Shown one piece after another: positions 24,020-35,216 of a stretch of DNA of 64,000 nt (the stretch's first letter is position 1; every line of letters begins with the position of its first letter). A program made the position numbers and the translations under genes. This stretch comes from Sphagnum magellanicum (taxonomy: Eukaryota > Streptophyta > Sphagnopsida > Sphagnales > Sphagnaceae): the NCBI GenBank assembly GCA_021904315.1, contig CM038915.1, positions 18,228,001 through 18,292,000 on the forward strand, given 5' to 3'. The notes beneath the pieces were generated by a model. The model made no database searches and was not told the DNA's origin. It saw only the letters and a program-made list of their open reading frames with translations.

Positions 24020-25160
24020 TCTGCATTTCAACAAACTATGGACAATCCATCATTTTATGTCCATTCAAACCACAAATGGGACATGCATATGAAGATGTCT
24101 TCTGTGTTTTTTGACTTGGTTGTGCTACCTTTATGGTTGCCACTGTGGTCTATTCTTTCTTCTTTTTACATGTCTCCACATTGTGATTTGTCATCCCACA
24201 ATTCGTGCAATGTTTGTCAACCTTCCCTATATTACTTTGTGTTTTTGCTGGTACTACCTAATTGATATTCTATGGTACTAATAGTGCACTCCTTGCTTCT
24301 ATAATAATCATATTTTTTTCACACAACATTACCGCCTCCTTACGTTGTTATAATGTTGACCATTTCATCCTTGTTGTAATTATGAGGTATTATTATAAAT
24401 TTGCTCTAAATGCAATAGTTAAAAAAATATCTATGGTTGGTACTTGTAAACCATGAGCTAGCTTTTGAATTCATTCATAGTAAACCTCCACCTTAATTTC
24501 CTTTTGCTTCATGTTCTTCAACTCCATGTATATTTGCTTGTCATTTTGAGTCTTTCGACAAATGTGTAAGTTCCTAAAAAACATAGTAAAAAAATTTGAC
24601 ATGTAATTATGGCACCATTTTGATGCCATATCTCTTAGCGTATAGTTAAATGCATTTATGATATACTCTTCAGAAGACTCTGCATTTGCTTTTATTGCAA
24701 AATTGAACACTTTGACATGAACATCTAGATCAACATCTTTTTTGAAATCAAGATACTTAAGAGCTACCTTGTTTGGTTTAACACAATGGCCATCTCTGTG
24801 ATCAAGAATTTGTGTAGTTATAGTAATTGGTTTTCGATATCCTACTTTTGAATGCATGACATTTGCATTTTTACACCTTCCAACAGCCATTGAGCTCATT
24901 AGTGGTTGATCTACAATCTTGTTCACATGAGTAGTTATTATCGGATTAGTAAACACCATTTGAGGTATGCTAACAACTCCAATAGTCGTTGCTGGTAGTG
25001 CCGAACTTCAACTCAAATTCCTTATTACCAAGATTCCACCTAATCCACTACCCAATTTTGCTACAATTATAATTAATATTTCCCTTTTAACAACATCTAT
25101 GTTGGGTGCAACAATTATTTCCATTCCTATGGTTGTTATATTTGCACCAAGTGATTGAAT
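24020..25160 (-). pseudogene. gag of the minus-strand Ty3/gypsy element
   Basis: Capsid-like segment KYLDFKKDVDLDVHVKVFN and WCHNYMSNF within 24959-24471, followed by two CCHC knuckles: CTNCGMTNHNVETC (about 24215-24174) and CPICGLNGHKMMDC (about 24088-24047). Both keep the C-x2-C-x4-H-x4-C spacing. Stops occur between the segments. Confidence 0.8.
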
Positions 25161-25609
25161 AATTCTTATTTCAGCTTGTTGAAATAATTGCCACTTCTCA
25201 CATTATTGGTGGAATTGTGTTGACTTGAGATCGACGATGTTCCATTTTGTGGTTACCCATTGGTATCCACTGTGATGTTGTATGTGGATGTGAATACCCC
25301 TCTAGTTATCTACTCTTGGTCTGAATATATGAACAAATCTATTAATTTTATGGTCCCAATTGGCTTCCCAACTCCATGCTTCTAAATTTGTTTTAGATTA
25401 TAGGAATTTTTTATTCTTGTTCTTGTGGTTGATTTATTATTTCTCTTGCCACATTTTGTAATTCCACATGCCTAATAATACTTGCTTTGATGTGAAAAGG
25501 CACAAAAAGACAATCCATGATTGCATGTCCTTCTTCCTCACAGAATGCATAGACCTTTGAAAATAACCTAATCATTTTTTAATCCACATATTCATGATCA
25601 TGTGTTTTG

Positions 25610-26451
25610 TGTCACAATCCCACTTTGAGGGAAGTGTGAGGTCGCCACTCACACTCCCGAAAATGGGACTTGTGAGTCCTCCGGGACTTGGGAGTCCTTC
25701 GGGACTTCTGAAAATTTAGAACATGATTGTAGGGGTCAAAACACCTTGTATTGAGGTGCTCTTTATACCGTTGGAAAGGTCTTGAAGTGTAGATGTCCAA
25801 AATGTCCTTGCATGAGCAATTTTGACATCTATAGCACAAGTTATGGTCAAAGGAAGAGTCGGGAGTCAAACTGACAGTTTGACTCCCGACCACTAAAAGT
25901 CGGGAATCGACCCGATTTCGGTGTGTGCAAGTGCAATACGAGACACAGTTGGAAAGATCTTAAGGAGAGCTACAAGTTTGCTTTAGACCTCGTCCCAATC
26001 GGAGGTCGAAGTGAGAAGTTATGAACACCCAAAGTCTCGGGAGTCCAAACCGGGACAGTTTCGGGACTCCACTTTGGGAGTCCTGGGAAAAAGTGCCATT
26101 CGGATGCAAGTGCGACGGAGAGACGCAGAAAATACTATATGGGGGAAGGTGGTGGTTTCCCCCCAGTCCGGGCCGTGGTGAGTCAAGTGAGTCAAAAGTT
26201 GCCCATGGCTTGTCCTAGCACTAAAGGTGTTTTAGAATGTGAACTAATCAACTTGTTGGTTGGTTTTGGATGTAGGACCGAGTAACTAAGTAGCTTGTCC
26301 CTTTTCCTAGTCTAATCCCGAAGCTTTCAGCACGCCTTTCTTACCCCCTTTAGTTCTGGAAGTTGGAAGCATGCCCCGAGTCCCTCACATTTCCGCAACT
26401 TGAGTGACTTAACCACAACTTGGGGCTAACTAGGGACTTGGGAATGTGTCA
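25610..26451 (+). mobile_element. Solo LTR, family X copy A (842 bp)
   Basis: It begins TGTCACAATCCCACTTTGAG and ends GGGAATGTGTCA, flanked by the 5-bp duplication TTTTG at 25605-25609 and 26452-26456. It is homologous over its length to the copies at 28310-29274 and 39068-39873, sharing GGGAGTC words, a GTTGGAAAG...CTACAA block, GGGCCGTGGTGAGTC and GTCCTAGCAC. No internal retroelement region is attached. It lies between the primer-binding site and gag of the host Ty3 element, so it inserted later. Confidence 0.92.
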
Positions 26452-27357
26452 TTTTGGTTGTGTGCCTTATTTGATCCAACTCTGGATTCCTTTGATAAGG
26501 GTATGATTGCGGTACTTCATCCAACGCATTCACCTGCGCCTTAAATGATTGCATACTTAGATGATCGTGGGTAATATTCCTCAGTCTCTTCAAACACATC
26601 AACATTGGTGTTTTCATCCACTTTTTAGTGTTCCACTAGTTCATAATAATCTAAAGATGTAGACTAATACACAAACTTGAGTTATATACTTCCTATAACA
26701 TCCCTCCTTCAGCCAGTCATTAACTTTGGACTTGAGATTTCCTATGATTGTCCGATTACTACAAAAGTCCTTGCTTCATTTTGATCTCTACAACTTTGAA
26801 CCACAAATTGCAACTGAGAAATATATTGCATACGTTCATTCGAATGAATAATAAACTACATCTCTTTTCATGGAAATCGTTGTTTGGAACTATGTTTTTT
26901 TCAAAGACCCCCAATCCATATGTCTAGCCATACCATTTCTTGTGGTAAAAATGACATGTGCCCCACAAGCCTTTCCTATGTTCTCAACATTCATCTATCC
27001 AACATCAGATTTTGATATGGGGTTTTTGTAAGCCTTGCATCCTCCTCTCCATTTTCAATATTGTCTTTTGTCTAATGTTCAATAATTTGCCAATTTGCCT
27101 CCAAGTTTAATTGTTGCTATAAACTTCGAGTCACCATCCAATTCATTTTATTCACAATTCTTTGTTTTCAGAATTTGTAGATCACTCTACAATCCTTATG
27201 GTGTCAACCACGTAGACCTTTAATACTTTCTAATAGACCCCTTAAAATTATGAATTGAACAAAAAAAAATACTATTCATTTGGACATTTTCGTTTACAAT
27301 ATATAACAAAATTTGTAGAAAACCTTTCCATTATTAAAAGAAAGAATAGAAAAAAAA
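26452..27357 (-). other. Leader region of the minus-strand Ty3/gypsy element
   Basis: Between solo LTR A and the primer-binding site. It is presumably the untranslated leader or the decayed start of gag. No domain is recognisable; a 63-codon frame at 26617-26426 overlaps the solo LTR edge and is not supported. Confidence 0.5.
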
Positions 27358-27379
27358 TCCCCACAAGATGGTCGCCAAA
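27358..27379 (-). other. Candidate primer-binding site
   Basis: Directly inside the 5' LTR, the coding strand reads TTTGGCGACCATCTTGTGGG. The TGGCGAC...GGGG form matches the style of PBS seen in Tat-type plant elements. The exact tRNA cannot be named without a tRNA set from the genome. Confidence 0.6.
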
Positions 27380-28017
27380 TGGTAGAAATGAAATTTAAAT
27401 TCCTATAGAATATTTCACACTACTGTAACAACATATTTCCATTTCACAGGCATATGTTCACTATTTATATCTTAAGTTTCAACAAACTTAACATTACAAT
27501 TCATTCCCACATCATATTCATAGTTATTACATATAGCCATAAATATTCATTTTCAGAATACATTGTAAAAAAACAAAAGTACAATTCATTTCATCATAAT
27601 TTAGTACTACAAAAAATTCACACAAAAGTTGAACATTAAATTCATTGTAGAAGTTTGTGCTTTTTTGGATTACTGAAAACATCAATTCCAATTACAACAT
27701 AATCCTAGGTTTTGTTGAAAAAAATCCCAAAACAACATTTTAAATTTGTGCCATATTAAAACAGAGTCCGTGGTTTTTTACTACAAGTACCGTTAGCTCT
27801 TCCTATTTTTCTTTAAAAAATCCCCTATCTCATTTTCTTCTCCTCTCATTTTGTTTCCATAACTCTCCCTTTTTTTAACCATCCCAAGTCACATCATTAT
27901 GATCCAAAAGAACAAGAATTCAAAATTCAAAATTCAAAATAACAAAGTTCCTTGATTAATCCTTATCTTAATTGCCTTGTTCATCCCAAATCACATACTC
28001 AATTTACCCCCTTAACA
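27380..28017 (-). repeat. 5' LTR of the minus-strand Ty3/gypsy element
   Basis: 638 bp, the partner of 11803-12435. The plus strand starts TGGTAGAAATGAAATTTAAA and ends CCCCCTTAACA, followed by the duplication TTGCA at 28018-28022. Confidence 0.93.
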
Positions 28018-28022
28018 TTGCA

Positions 28023-28133
28023 CAATAGTTGTAATACCCAAAGGATAGTTGCATAATAGTTGTATATGAGTTATTTTTTGAGTTTTAGTTGCAAGGTTGT
28101 GTGGTTTTAGCAAACACGACTTTTCATCATGTG
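28023..28133. mobile_element. CACTA-like transposon copy 2, right part
   Basis: The sequence continues from the TTGCA duplication with repeated ATAGTTG words, like the subterminal region of copy 1. It ends TTTTCATCATGTG, which read inward is CACATGATGAAAAG and resembles the left end CACTATGAAAAAAAAGG. The flanking trinucleotides (TAA left, AAT right) do not match, so the exact end is uncertain. Confidence 0.45.
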
Positions 28134-28309
28134 AATCCAGTCCATTTAGCTGAAACCTTAAGCCTTCATTTCACCTAGCCCCAACCAAAAACCTTAAACC
28201 TTAAGCCAATTACAAGAAGTTAGATTAAAAAATAGAACCAACCAAAAACCAAAACCAAAACCAAAACCAACCAACACTTGTCCTAATTTACCAAACCAAA
28301 TAACATGTT

Positions 28310-29274
28310 TGTCGCAACCCTAGCTTTGGGTTCGCGACCAAGGCTAAGGGGGTTGCAAGGTTGCGGGCCAAGAGGAAGGAAGCCCAGGAGTCAAAGCAAA
28401 GGCATTGCAAGAGTGCGGGCCAAGAGGAAGCCCGGGAGTCACATCACATACTCCCAGGATTGTTAGAAAGTGTGAGGGAGTGAGCCCTCACACTCCTAAG
28501 GCAATTCCCACTTGGGGAGATGGAGTCCCGGTAGACTCTCAAAACTTCAGAGAGCGATTGCAGGAATCAAACCTCAATGTCCTATGTCGTTCTTTATATC
28601 ATTGGAAAGCTCCTGGAGCGTAGATGTCTAAAATGGGCTCTCATTGTTCATTTGGACATCTGAAACACAAGTTATGGCCAAAAGAAGGGTCGGGAGTCGA
28701 ATTGCCAGTTTGACTCCCGACCACAAAAAGTCGGGAATCGACCTCTTCCCGATGTTCGATTCGGGAGTGCGACACGGCGTTGGAAAGCTCTCGACGAGAG
28801 CTACAACTTTTCTTTGGACTTCATTGCGATCCAAGGTCTGCTCGCAAAGTTATGGGGCTCCAAAGTTGTAGGAATCCCAGTTGGCGCGATTTCGGGACTC
28901 CCGCGCGGGAGTCTCGGGAAAAATAGCCATTTGGATGTAGTCCCCGTGAAGAGCTGTAGAGTATACTATAAGGGGGAAAGTGGTGGCTTCCCCCAAGTCC
29001 GGGCCGTGGTGAGTCTTGTGTGTTTGTGTTGCCCGTGGCTCGTCCTAGCACCAAGGGTGCTCCAACTTTGCACTAACCACTTTGTGTGGGTTGTGTGCAG
29101 GCCCGTGTGAGTGAGTGAAGCTTGTCAACTCTTCCTACTCCCATCCCGGAGCTCCAACACGCCCCTCTACCCCTTAAAGTGTTGTGAGTTAGGGAGCGTG
29201 CTCCAACTCCTCCTTTTCCGCTGCTTTCTACTTGGGTTCACATTTGAGCCCTTTAAGGAGTTGGGAGTGCGTCA
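28310..29274 (+). mobile_element. Solo LTR, family X copy B (965 bp)
   Basis: It begins TGTCGCAACCCTAGCTTTGG and ends GGGAGTGCGTCA, flanked by ATGTT at 28305-28309 and 29275-29279. Relative to copies A and C it carries about 120 bp extra near its start, including a repeated GCGGGCCAAGAGGAAG unit. The rest aligns. Confidence 0.92.
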
Positions 29275-29659
29275 ATGTTGGTTGTAATTTACCCAACCAA
29301 GTAACCAACCTACAATGTTCCAACTCCAACCCATAACAACAGATTCGATTCAAAATCCATTAGTTAAATAAGAAACTTTAAACCTTAAAACGTCAAATCT
29401 AAAACAACTAACCACATTACCAAGATTTTTCATTCTACTTTTCCCTTGTGGCAACATGTTATTTCAAGAAAAATAAAATAAAAAATCTAATGGTTGTAAA
29501 AAATCATTGGAGATCATCACTACCCAATGTCATGCCCGTACATGGCCTCATACATGATGGCTAATTACGGGCATACCCATGTGTGCTTTTAGGGTTAATG
29601 TACGATCTTAAGCAACTGTACGTTATTAGGTACTTAGGGTTTCAATTTGTTGGCGACGG

Positions 29660-29668
29660 TATAAAAGG
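29660..29668 (+). promoter_or_regulatory. Candidate TATA box
   Basis: TATAAAAGG in the context GCGACGGTATAAAAGGTC, about 1.7 kb upstream of the gag start. It is of the form found in LTR promoters. No transcript evidence is available. Confidence 0.4.
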
Positions 29669-30109
29669 TCTAACCTTATCTTTCTCTTTTTAATTTTTCT
29701 AGAATTCCTTTGTCAAGAGAGCTTCCTCCATAATAAGTTAGGATTTCTAGATGCTCACGGCAGCCATTGCACGACCACCATCTACATACATTTCATTTTC
29801 TTCTTTCTTTGCAACTTAATTCTAGAAAAAATTACATTTTTTGTGCTTCATGTTGAAAGCCATAGATTTCTTTTGCTTGTAAGTTCTTGAGTTATTTTTG
29901 TTGTTGCTATTGTTACTATTGTTAGTGAAACTGCTGCTGGAGGGTGTTGGTGTTGTTGCTGTCGAAGGGAGTTGGCATTGTTACAAGAAGGAGCTTGTGT
30001 TATGCTAACCAATAGAGTGGGAAAACAGGTTTCGAATCTCTCTCCTTTCTTTCTTTCTCACTTTTTTTTTTTCTCTTGAAGTTGTTGAGTAAAAAAAAAA
30101 ACAAAAATT

Positions 30110-30716
30110 TCGGCGGTTGCCACCTGCCATCGCTACACAACAGTGGAGCGCTACCGTTGCCATGAACTCTAGCGCCGCTCGCCATTATTGCATAGTACAT
30201 TGTCGTCCACCGTTGTCGCGAGCTGTAGCGTCACAATGCTATAACGTCACAGTGTTGCGAGCTGCAACACCACAGTGCCATTGTAGTAGCAGCATCGCAA
30301 CGCCATCATTGTAGCAACCACGCCGCAACAATAGCAGTGCTATCGTTACAGTAGCCGTGCCACAACGCCATTTCCGCAACAACAGCGCCACAATGCCATT
30401 ACCGCAGCAACAGCGTCGCAACGTCATTACTGCAGCAACAACGCCGTAGCGCCATTGTTGCAACCCCATCGTCACAGCGCCATTGCCATAGTGCCATCAC
30501 CGTAGCACCATCGCCACAACAACAAGGCCGTAGCGCCATCGTTGTAGCACCAGTGTCGCCGCGCCATTACTTTAGCACCAGCATTGTAGCAATAGTGTTG
30601 TGAGCTACAACGCCATTGCTGAACACCAATGCCATCGCTGTAGCAACAACGCCATTGCTGTAAGAACAATGCTAGAACGTTGTGAGCTGTGGCGCCATCG
30701 TTGCGACCTTGGTCCA
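30110..30716. repeat. Degenerate GC-richer minisatellite
   Basis: About 600 bp built from irregular repeats of words such as GCGCCATCG, GTAGCA, ACAACGCCA and AACAGCGCC, with unit lengths near 20-40 bp. It is CG-rich against an AT-rich background. All frames give low-complexity peptides and none is a credible gene. Confidence 0.75.
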
Positions 30717-30980
30717 TTCGATGTTCGTCCGAGTTTCGTCAGACTCTCGTCCAATGATTTGTTCAGGTTTTGTCCGTCAAACTTCCGTCCATCCAGATAC
30801 TTCCGTCCGACGTTTATCATATTTTCATCCTGCACTTTGCCGTCCTACGCCTTGCGCCCTGCCATCCTGCGTACTATTTTGTCATCCTGCCTTTTCATCC
30901 AACATCTATTTGACTTTTGTTCGACCTTCGTCCGACCTTCGTTGGACGTTCGTTTGACCTTTGTGCGATGTCTGTGTGTC
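30717..30980. repeat. TTCGTCC-rich degenerate repeat block
   Basis: Words like CTTCGTCCGAC, TTCGTCCGAG and CTTCCGTCCG recur at irregular spacing, most regularly at 30919-30955. It abuts the minisatellite and precedes the gag leader. Confidence 0.65.
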
Positions 30981-31360
30981 ACGGGTCATTCCTAACAACG
31001 CACTATATTCTTCAAACTATACATTGTGTTAGAATTTTGTAGTTAGTGCTATGTATTATCACAAAATTTTGGGGCATGGGATAACACCATGTCCTTAGAT
31101 GATGAGAGCACTATCGCTCAGCGCGAGCCCATGTATTAGCTATGAAATAACACACAATCCTTTGAGCCGATTTTTTTAAGCTAACAATCTTCATGACGAT
31201 ACCATCAAGTGTCTACAGTAGCATCGTCATCTAGTACAACTCCTACCAAGAATTCAGGCTCAGGTTACATTACATCAACGATACATTAGAGCCCATTTGG
31301 AGGGGCTCATTAGTGGGGTATGCTTGTTGTCGCACCTACTTTCACACCATCACTGTGACC

Positions 31361-32575
31361 ATGGAGGTCAACAGTTCTTCTGGGAGAATTTAGAAGTTCA
31401 ATGAAAGGCCAGGTACTATTTCTTTGAGGGAGTTTAAGGCAACTTTTTCAACTGTGGTTTTTGAATTGGAGCTCAAGTATGGGGCTAATTACACCGAGGC
31501 GTTTGCATTCAAATAATTAGCTCGTTATGTGCACTATGAGGCATTAGATGTCTATGAACAACATTCTGCAAGGATTTTGGGTGTCACCTAGATTCCCAAT
31601 CCAACTTACGCCATAGCCATCGCCACTGCCTTTCAAGCTGCATTACAAGCTACAATTGCACATCACGGGACTGTGCCGAATAATCCAGACCCGGTACCTA
31701 CCTCAGTAAACGTTTTTCCTCAACAACTCATTGCTATTACCACAAACATTCCTCCCACCATCGATGCGCCAGCTTTTGCTGATCCGGTGGGGGAATTCTT
31801 GTGAATTCTTGAGGTGGAATTTCTAGTTAAAAAATTCTGCAGATTGATGAAACCCTCAAGATGCTCTATAGGAGGCTTCTCAAACTCAAAGAAGATACCC
31901 AGAGCATCACAGACCTAGAAGCGGCCCACTGGTATCTTCGTTCGTTGGAAGGTACTCCAACACTCCATGCGCAGGTTTTACAATGGGTTTTTGCAAAATT
32001 TGGAGACTCGTACACTTTACTGGATGCGTACAACATTTCCGAAAAGCTAAAACTAGCTCATGCACACTATGAGGCCAGTACTATGAGGCCTCCATCACGT
32101 TCAAGGCCTCAACTTACACCAATTACACCAACTTGATCATCACATTCTTCTTCAAAGACTAAAGCGGTGCACTCGACTACACCCATCTTACCTTCTTACA
32201 ACTACTGTGGCAATCTCGTGACAAAGCTAGTGAGTGCAACATTCCTTCCGAGGATCTCTTTTGTGATTATTGTGGGAAAGAGGGACATCGGGAATCTGTT
32301 TGTTTTACCAAGTTCTCGAAACGGAAGCAATTTTGATTATAATGGCAAAATCTGCAAGCATCTTCCATTGTCCCTCAACCAAAAGCCAAGGCACCTCAGC
32401 CTTCCACTCGGGCTTTGCCCACCAAGGGTAATTCCAACAAGAATGTTAAGAACAAGGAGCACAATGCTAGTAAGAGGGAGGTGCTTCAAGCCCATGCAAT
32501 TCAAGTTCAGACTTTACAAAATGAACTCGAATCATTAAGGGCCCAACTTGCTAATCTAAAAGGCAAGTCCTTCTA
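31361..32575 (+). pseudogene. gag of the plus-strand Ty3/gypsy element, with CCHC knuckle
   Basis: ATG at 31361. Capsid-like text includes FNERPGTISLREFKATF, YGANYTEAFAFK and LARYVHYEALDVYEQHS, with TAA or TAG at Gln-like positions. After a shift it continues at about 31840 with ITDLEAAHWYLRSLEG. The knuckle CDYCGKEGHRESVC is at 32262-32303. A Gln/Leu-rich helix (VQTLQNELESLRAQLANLKG) ends near 32565. The knuckle frame continues into protease. Confidence 0.75.
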
Positions 32576-32762
32576 ACCAGTTAATCATGCCCAACCTGTA
32601 CAAGGTTTAGGATCACGAGAAGGACCTCCTAGGTTGTTCTATGGCCTTCCACATGATGCCATGGTTGGGGGGTATGTTCTTTCCACTCCACACAATTCTA
32701 GTCTCACACCATAATTTGCTACTTCTTTTTGCCCTTCCTATGTCGCGGCACAACAAGCTAGT

Positions 32763-33713
32763 GTGGCACCCAGAGTTTTTGCCATTAGGCAGGTAATTCA
32801 GACTAATGGATTCGCATTTGGTTCAAGTCCTATTACCAGGGCTAGAGCAGCTCGAGTAGTCATGCCACAATCTTTTTGTCCTTTTAACATGGAAGAAGAA
32901 CGCACCTTGTTGGCGAGGGGGCAGGAGACTACTACACCACAAGTTGTTAGGGCATCAAATTCTCGTGTCCCAGGAATACATGTACATCAGGAAAACACAC
33001 AATTTTCCATTGATCAACTTATGGAATGCCAACTTCAAATGCATGAAATGGCGCAAAAGCTTATGAGTACACCATTGTTTAGTTTTCAAGATTTGAAGCT
33101 AAGCACCAGGGACATAATTGCAGTCCTAGAAGATACCTTGAACACTACATCAGATCCTTTACCAATCCCTAATCCACATACTACAGAAGTCCCATCCAAC
33201 ACCTTAGAGAGACATTCGATTGGCTCACGTGTTGTAGATAGTGGTCGTAATTTGGTCACTAGTCCTAGCACGGTTAAACTAGTGGGCTTTCCTACCTCTG
33301 ATTTTACATTCACATATCAAAAGGGAGTTAAGAACACCTCACTTGTAGATTTATTATTTAGCAAAGGTGTTGTGGATAGCCATTCTCTCCACAAAGTCTT
33401 TCACTCATTTCCGAAGGTGGTGCCTAATGAGAGAACTTCCATCGCCACCGGAGTTGCCATTGTCGACAATACTAGGTCAGCAATCCAAGTGGGAGGACAT
33501 ACACCCAGAATGGTACTTCTTGACACAGGTGCCCAACCAGTGATTCTTGGATTTCAATTCGCCAAGAAGATGGGCATGCTTGACTCCAAATTACGGAAGT
33601 CTATGTGGCAGATTCGCATTGCTAATGGGAGCGTAGAGGAGATACTTAGGGAAAGCTCGGATTTGATTACACTTAACTTCAATGAAGGTATAAATCGGGA
33701 GCTTTGCTTATAG
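32763..33713 (+). pseudogene. Aspartic protease region of the plus-strand Ty3/gypsy element
   Basis: 316 open codons. The N-terminal part is a linker. The retropepsin core starts near 33480 with PRMVLLDTGAQPVILG (D-T-G at 33522-33530) followed by KKMGMLDSKLRKSMWQIRIA. Open at its end only as far as a TAG at 33711, after which the same frame continues toward the methyltransferase. Confidence 0.85.
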
Positions 33714-33824
33714 GTCAAATGTTTAGTCACCAACGCCACCAATTATGATGTGTTCATTGGGCAAGAGGCCCTGTTTCCACCAAGTTTCACAATTGACAAC
33801 TAGTTTGAACATGCGTACTACCGA

Positions 33825-35216
33825 GTGGATTGGGAGACTGATGGTCGCCACCTAGGATACATACCCCTTGATTTACATGGTAACCATAGTCCTATGGCTC
33901 ACCATTGTATGCTCAAACAAGCACACACCATTTCCTACATCCAACAAGTTAACCACGAATGGATAGAGGGAGATGAGGAAGAGATAGCTTACGGTCAAGC
34001 TACTGAAAGCTTGAGGGTGGTTCCTACTGACATTCAACATGGACTAGAGGTTTTACAGAGGTTCAAAGTAGCCCACAAGCCCTTGGTCAAAGCTTTGTTT
34101 AGTTTTGAAAACATGGAGAGCCATGGTGAATCGATTAAACCATTACTTCGTCAATTAATCACCTGGACACCACCTAAGGAAGGGATTACATTACTAGAGC
34201 TCTTTGGTGGTATTGGTATAGGTGTCGAAGCCCTACTACAGTCAGGGATGGTGGTTCGAAGGTATTTTTACCTAGACATTGATCCTATTGCAAAGCAAGT
34301 GGCGACATCAAGAATGAGGGAATTCACAACAAGATTTCCACAATAGTTTGTAACCACCACATGGAAGGTTAGTTTCACATTTTTGCCCTCTGACATACAA
34401 CCAATTCAGAAGAAGCATATGGAATTACTTGGCCCCGTCGACCTCATCATTTCAAGTTGGGAGTGTCAAGGATTTTCAGCGCCTAGATTTGGAAAAGGCT
34501 TGAGTGACACAAGATTTGGTCTTTTCACAGACATGATACAATTAATCACCTAGGCTCAATCCATTTCTCCTACACTTGGTTATGTAATTGAGAACACCCC
34601 TTCTCAACTTGACCAGAGGGAGAAAATCCAGGAGCACTACACACTGGTCAAGCATTACCTTGGAGAGCTGCTCCTACTTGATGCGGCACAATGCGGTTCC
34701 TATGCGCACCGCCTGCGCAATTGGTGGACCAACTTGGCACCACTCTTAGTTCTGCAACTAGCTCTGAAATACACTATCAAAGACCCCAACTTACAAGTTT
34801 CTCACATATTGGATGATCAAAGTTTTTGCCAACCAGTTACAAGGCAAGAAAAACCTCCTTGGTTTCATGCGAACATAATAGGAAAACCAAGAGGTGCTTG
34901 GCCCACCTTTGTTTCCTTCCTAGGAGCACATGCCTTTCAAGGAGATGGACCAGGCTTGGTGTATTGTCATGTTTCAATCACTTGGGATGAACCAAGCCCA
35001 GAAGAAAGAGAAAAGGCTATGGGGTTCCAAGCTAGCACTACTAATCACACTAAGGTGACTAGATTGGAGTGTAATGTTCTACTAGGGAGAGGCATGGACC
35101 TGAACTCCCTTACATGGTTGTTGGTAATTTGTGTACTCTTTCAAATGTACACAACACTAACAATGATTCAATCAACTTGCAGTTCTAGCGATGTAACCAC
35201 ATGGCACCTCGACTAA
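33825..35216 (+). pseudogene. Cytosine-C5 DNA methyltransferase domain in the Ty3 polyprotein
   Basis: Transfers a methyl group from S-adenosylmethionine to C5 of cytosine in this family. Motifs are in non-permuted order: I LLELFGGIGIG (34191-34223, SAM site), II YLDID, IV DLIISSWECQGFS with the catalytic Cys codon at 34464-34466, VI GYVIENT (about 34581), VIII CGSYAHRLRNWWTNL (34691-34733), and a motif X-like end EREKAMGF, LLGRGMDLNSLTWLL. Motif IV has E where P usually precedes the Cys. Plant DRM enzymes are permuted, so the order fits the Dnmt3/Dnmt1/bacterial layout; the motif IV and X style recalls Dnmt3. Only two TAG codons (34344, 34551) interrupt it. Frame is shared with protease and RT. 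Confidence 0.88.

Larger units (their letters stand above)
11803..28017 (-). mobile_element. Ty3/gypsy LTR retrotransposon (Tat/Athila-like), nested and decayed
   Basis: Bounded by LTRs 11803-12435 and 27380-28017 and by the 5-bp duplication TTGCA (11798-11802 and 28018-28022). On the minus strand the order is 5' LTR, primer-binding site, gag with two CCHC knuckles, protease, RT with FLDD active site, RNase H, integrase split by a CACTA-like insertion, an extra long 3' reading frame, polypurine tract and 3' LTR. After removing the CACTA copy and the solo LTR it measures about 12.2 kb. The FLDD-type RT box and the PBS suggest the non-chromodomain Tat/Athila branch. Many stops make it non-autonomous. 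Confidence 0.93.
29280..31360 (+). other. Region upstream of the methyltransferase-bearing Ty3 element
   Basis: Probably contains the 5' LTR and leader of the element coded at 31361-38480, but I find no matching copy at its 3' side, so no LTR pair can be drawn. It holds a candidate TATA box (29660-29668), a GC-richer minisatellite and a TTCGTCC-rich block. Confidence 0.45.

Noticed and set aside
29528-31000. 5' LTR of the methyltransferase element starting TGTCATGCCCG
   Set aside because: No matching sequence is visible after the polypurine tract at 38480, so a pair cannot be shown.
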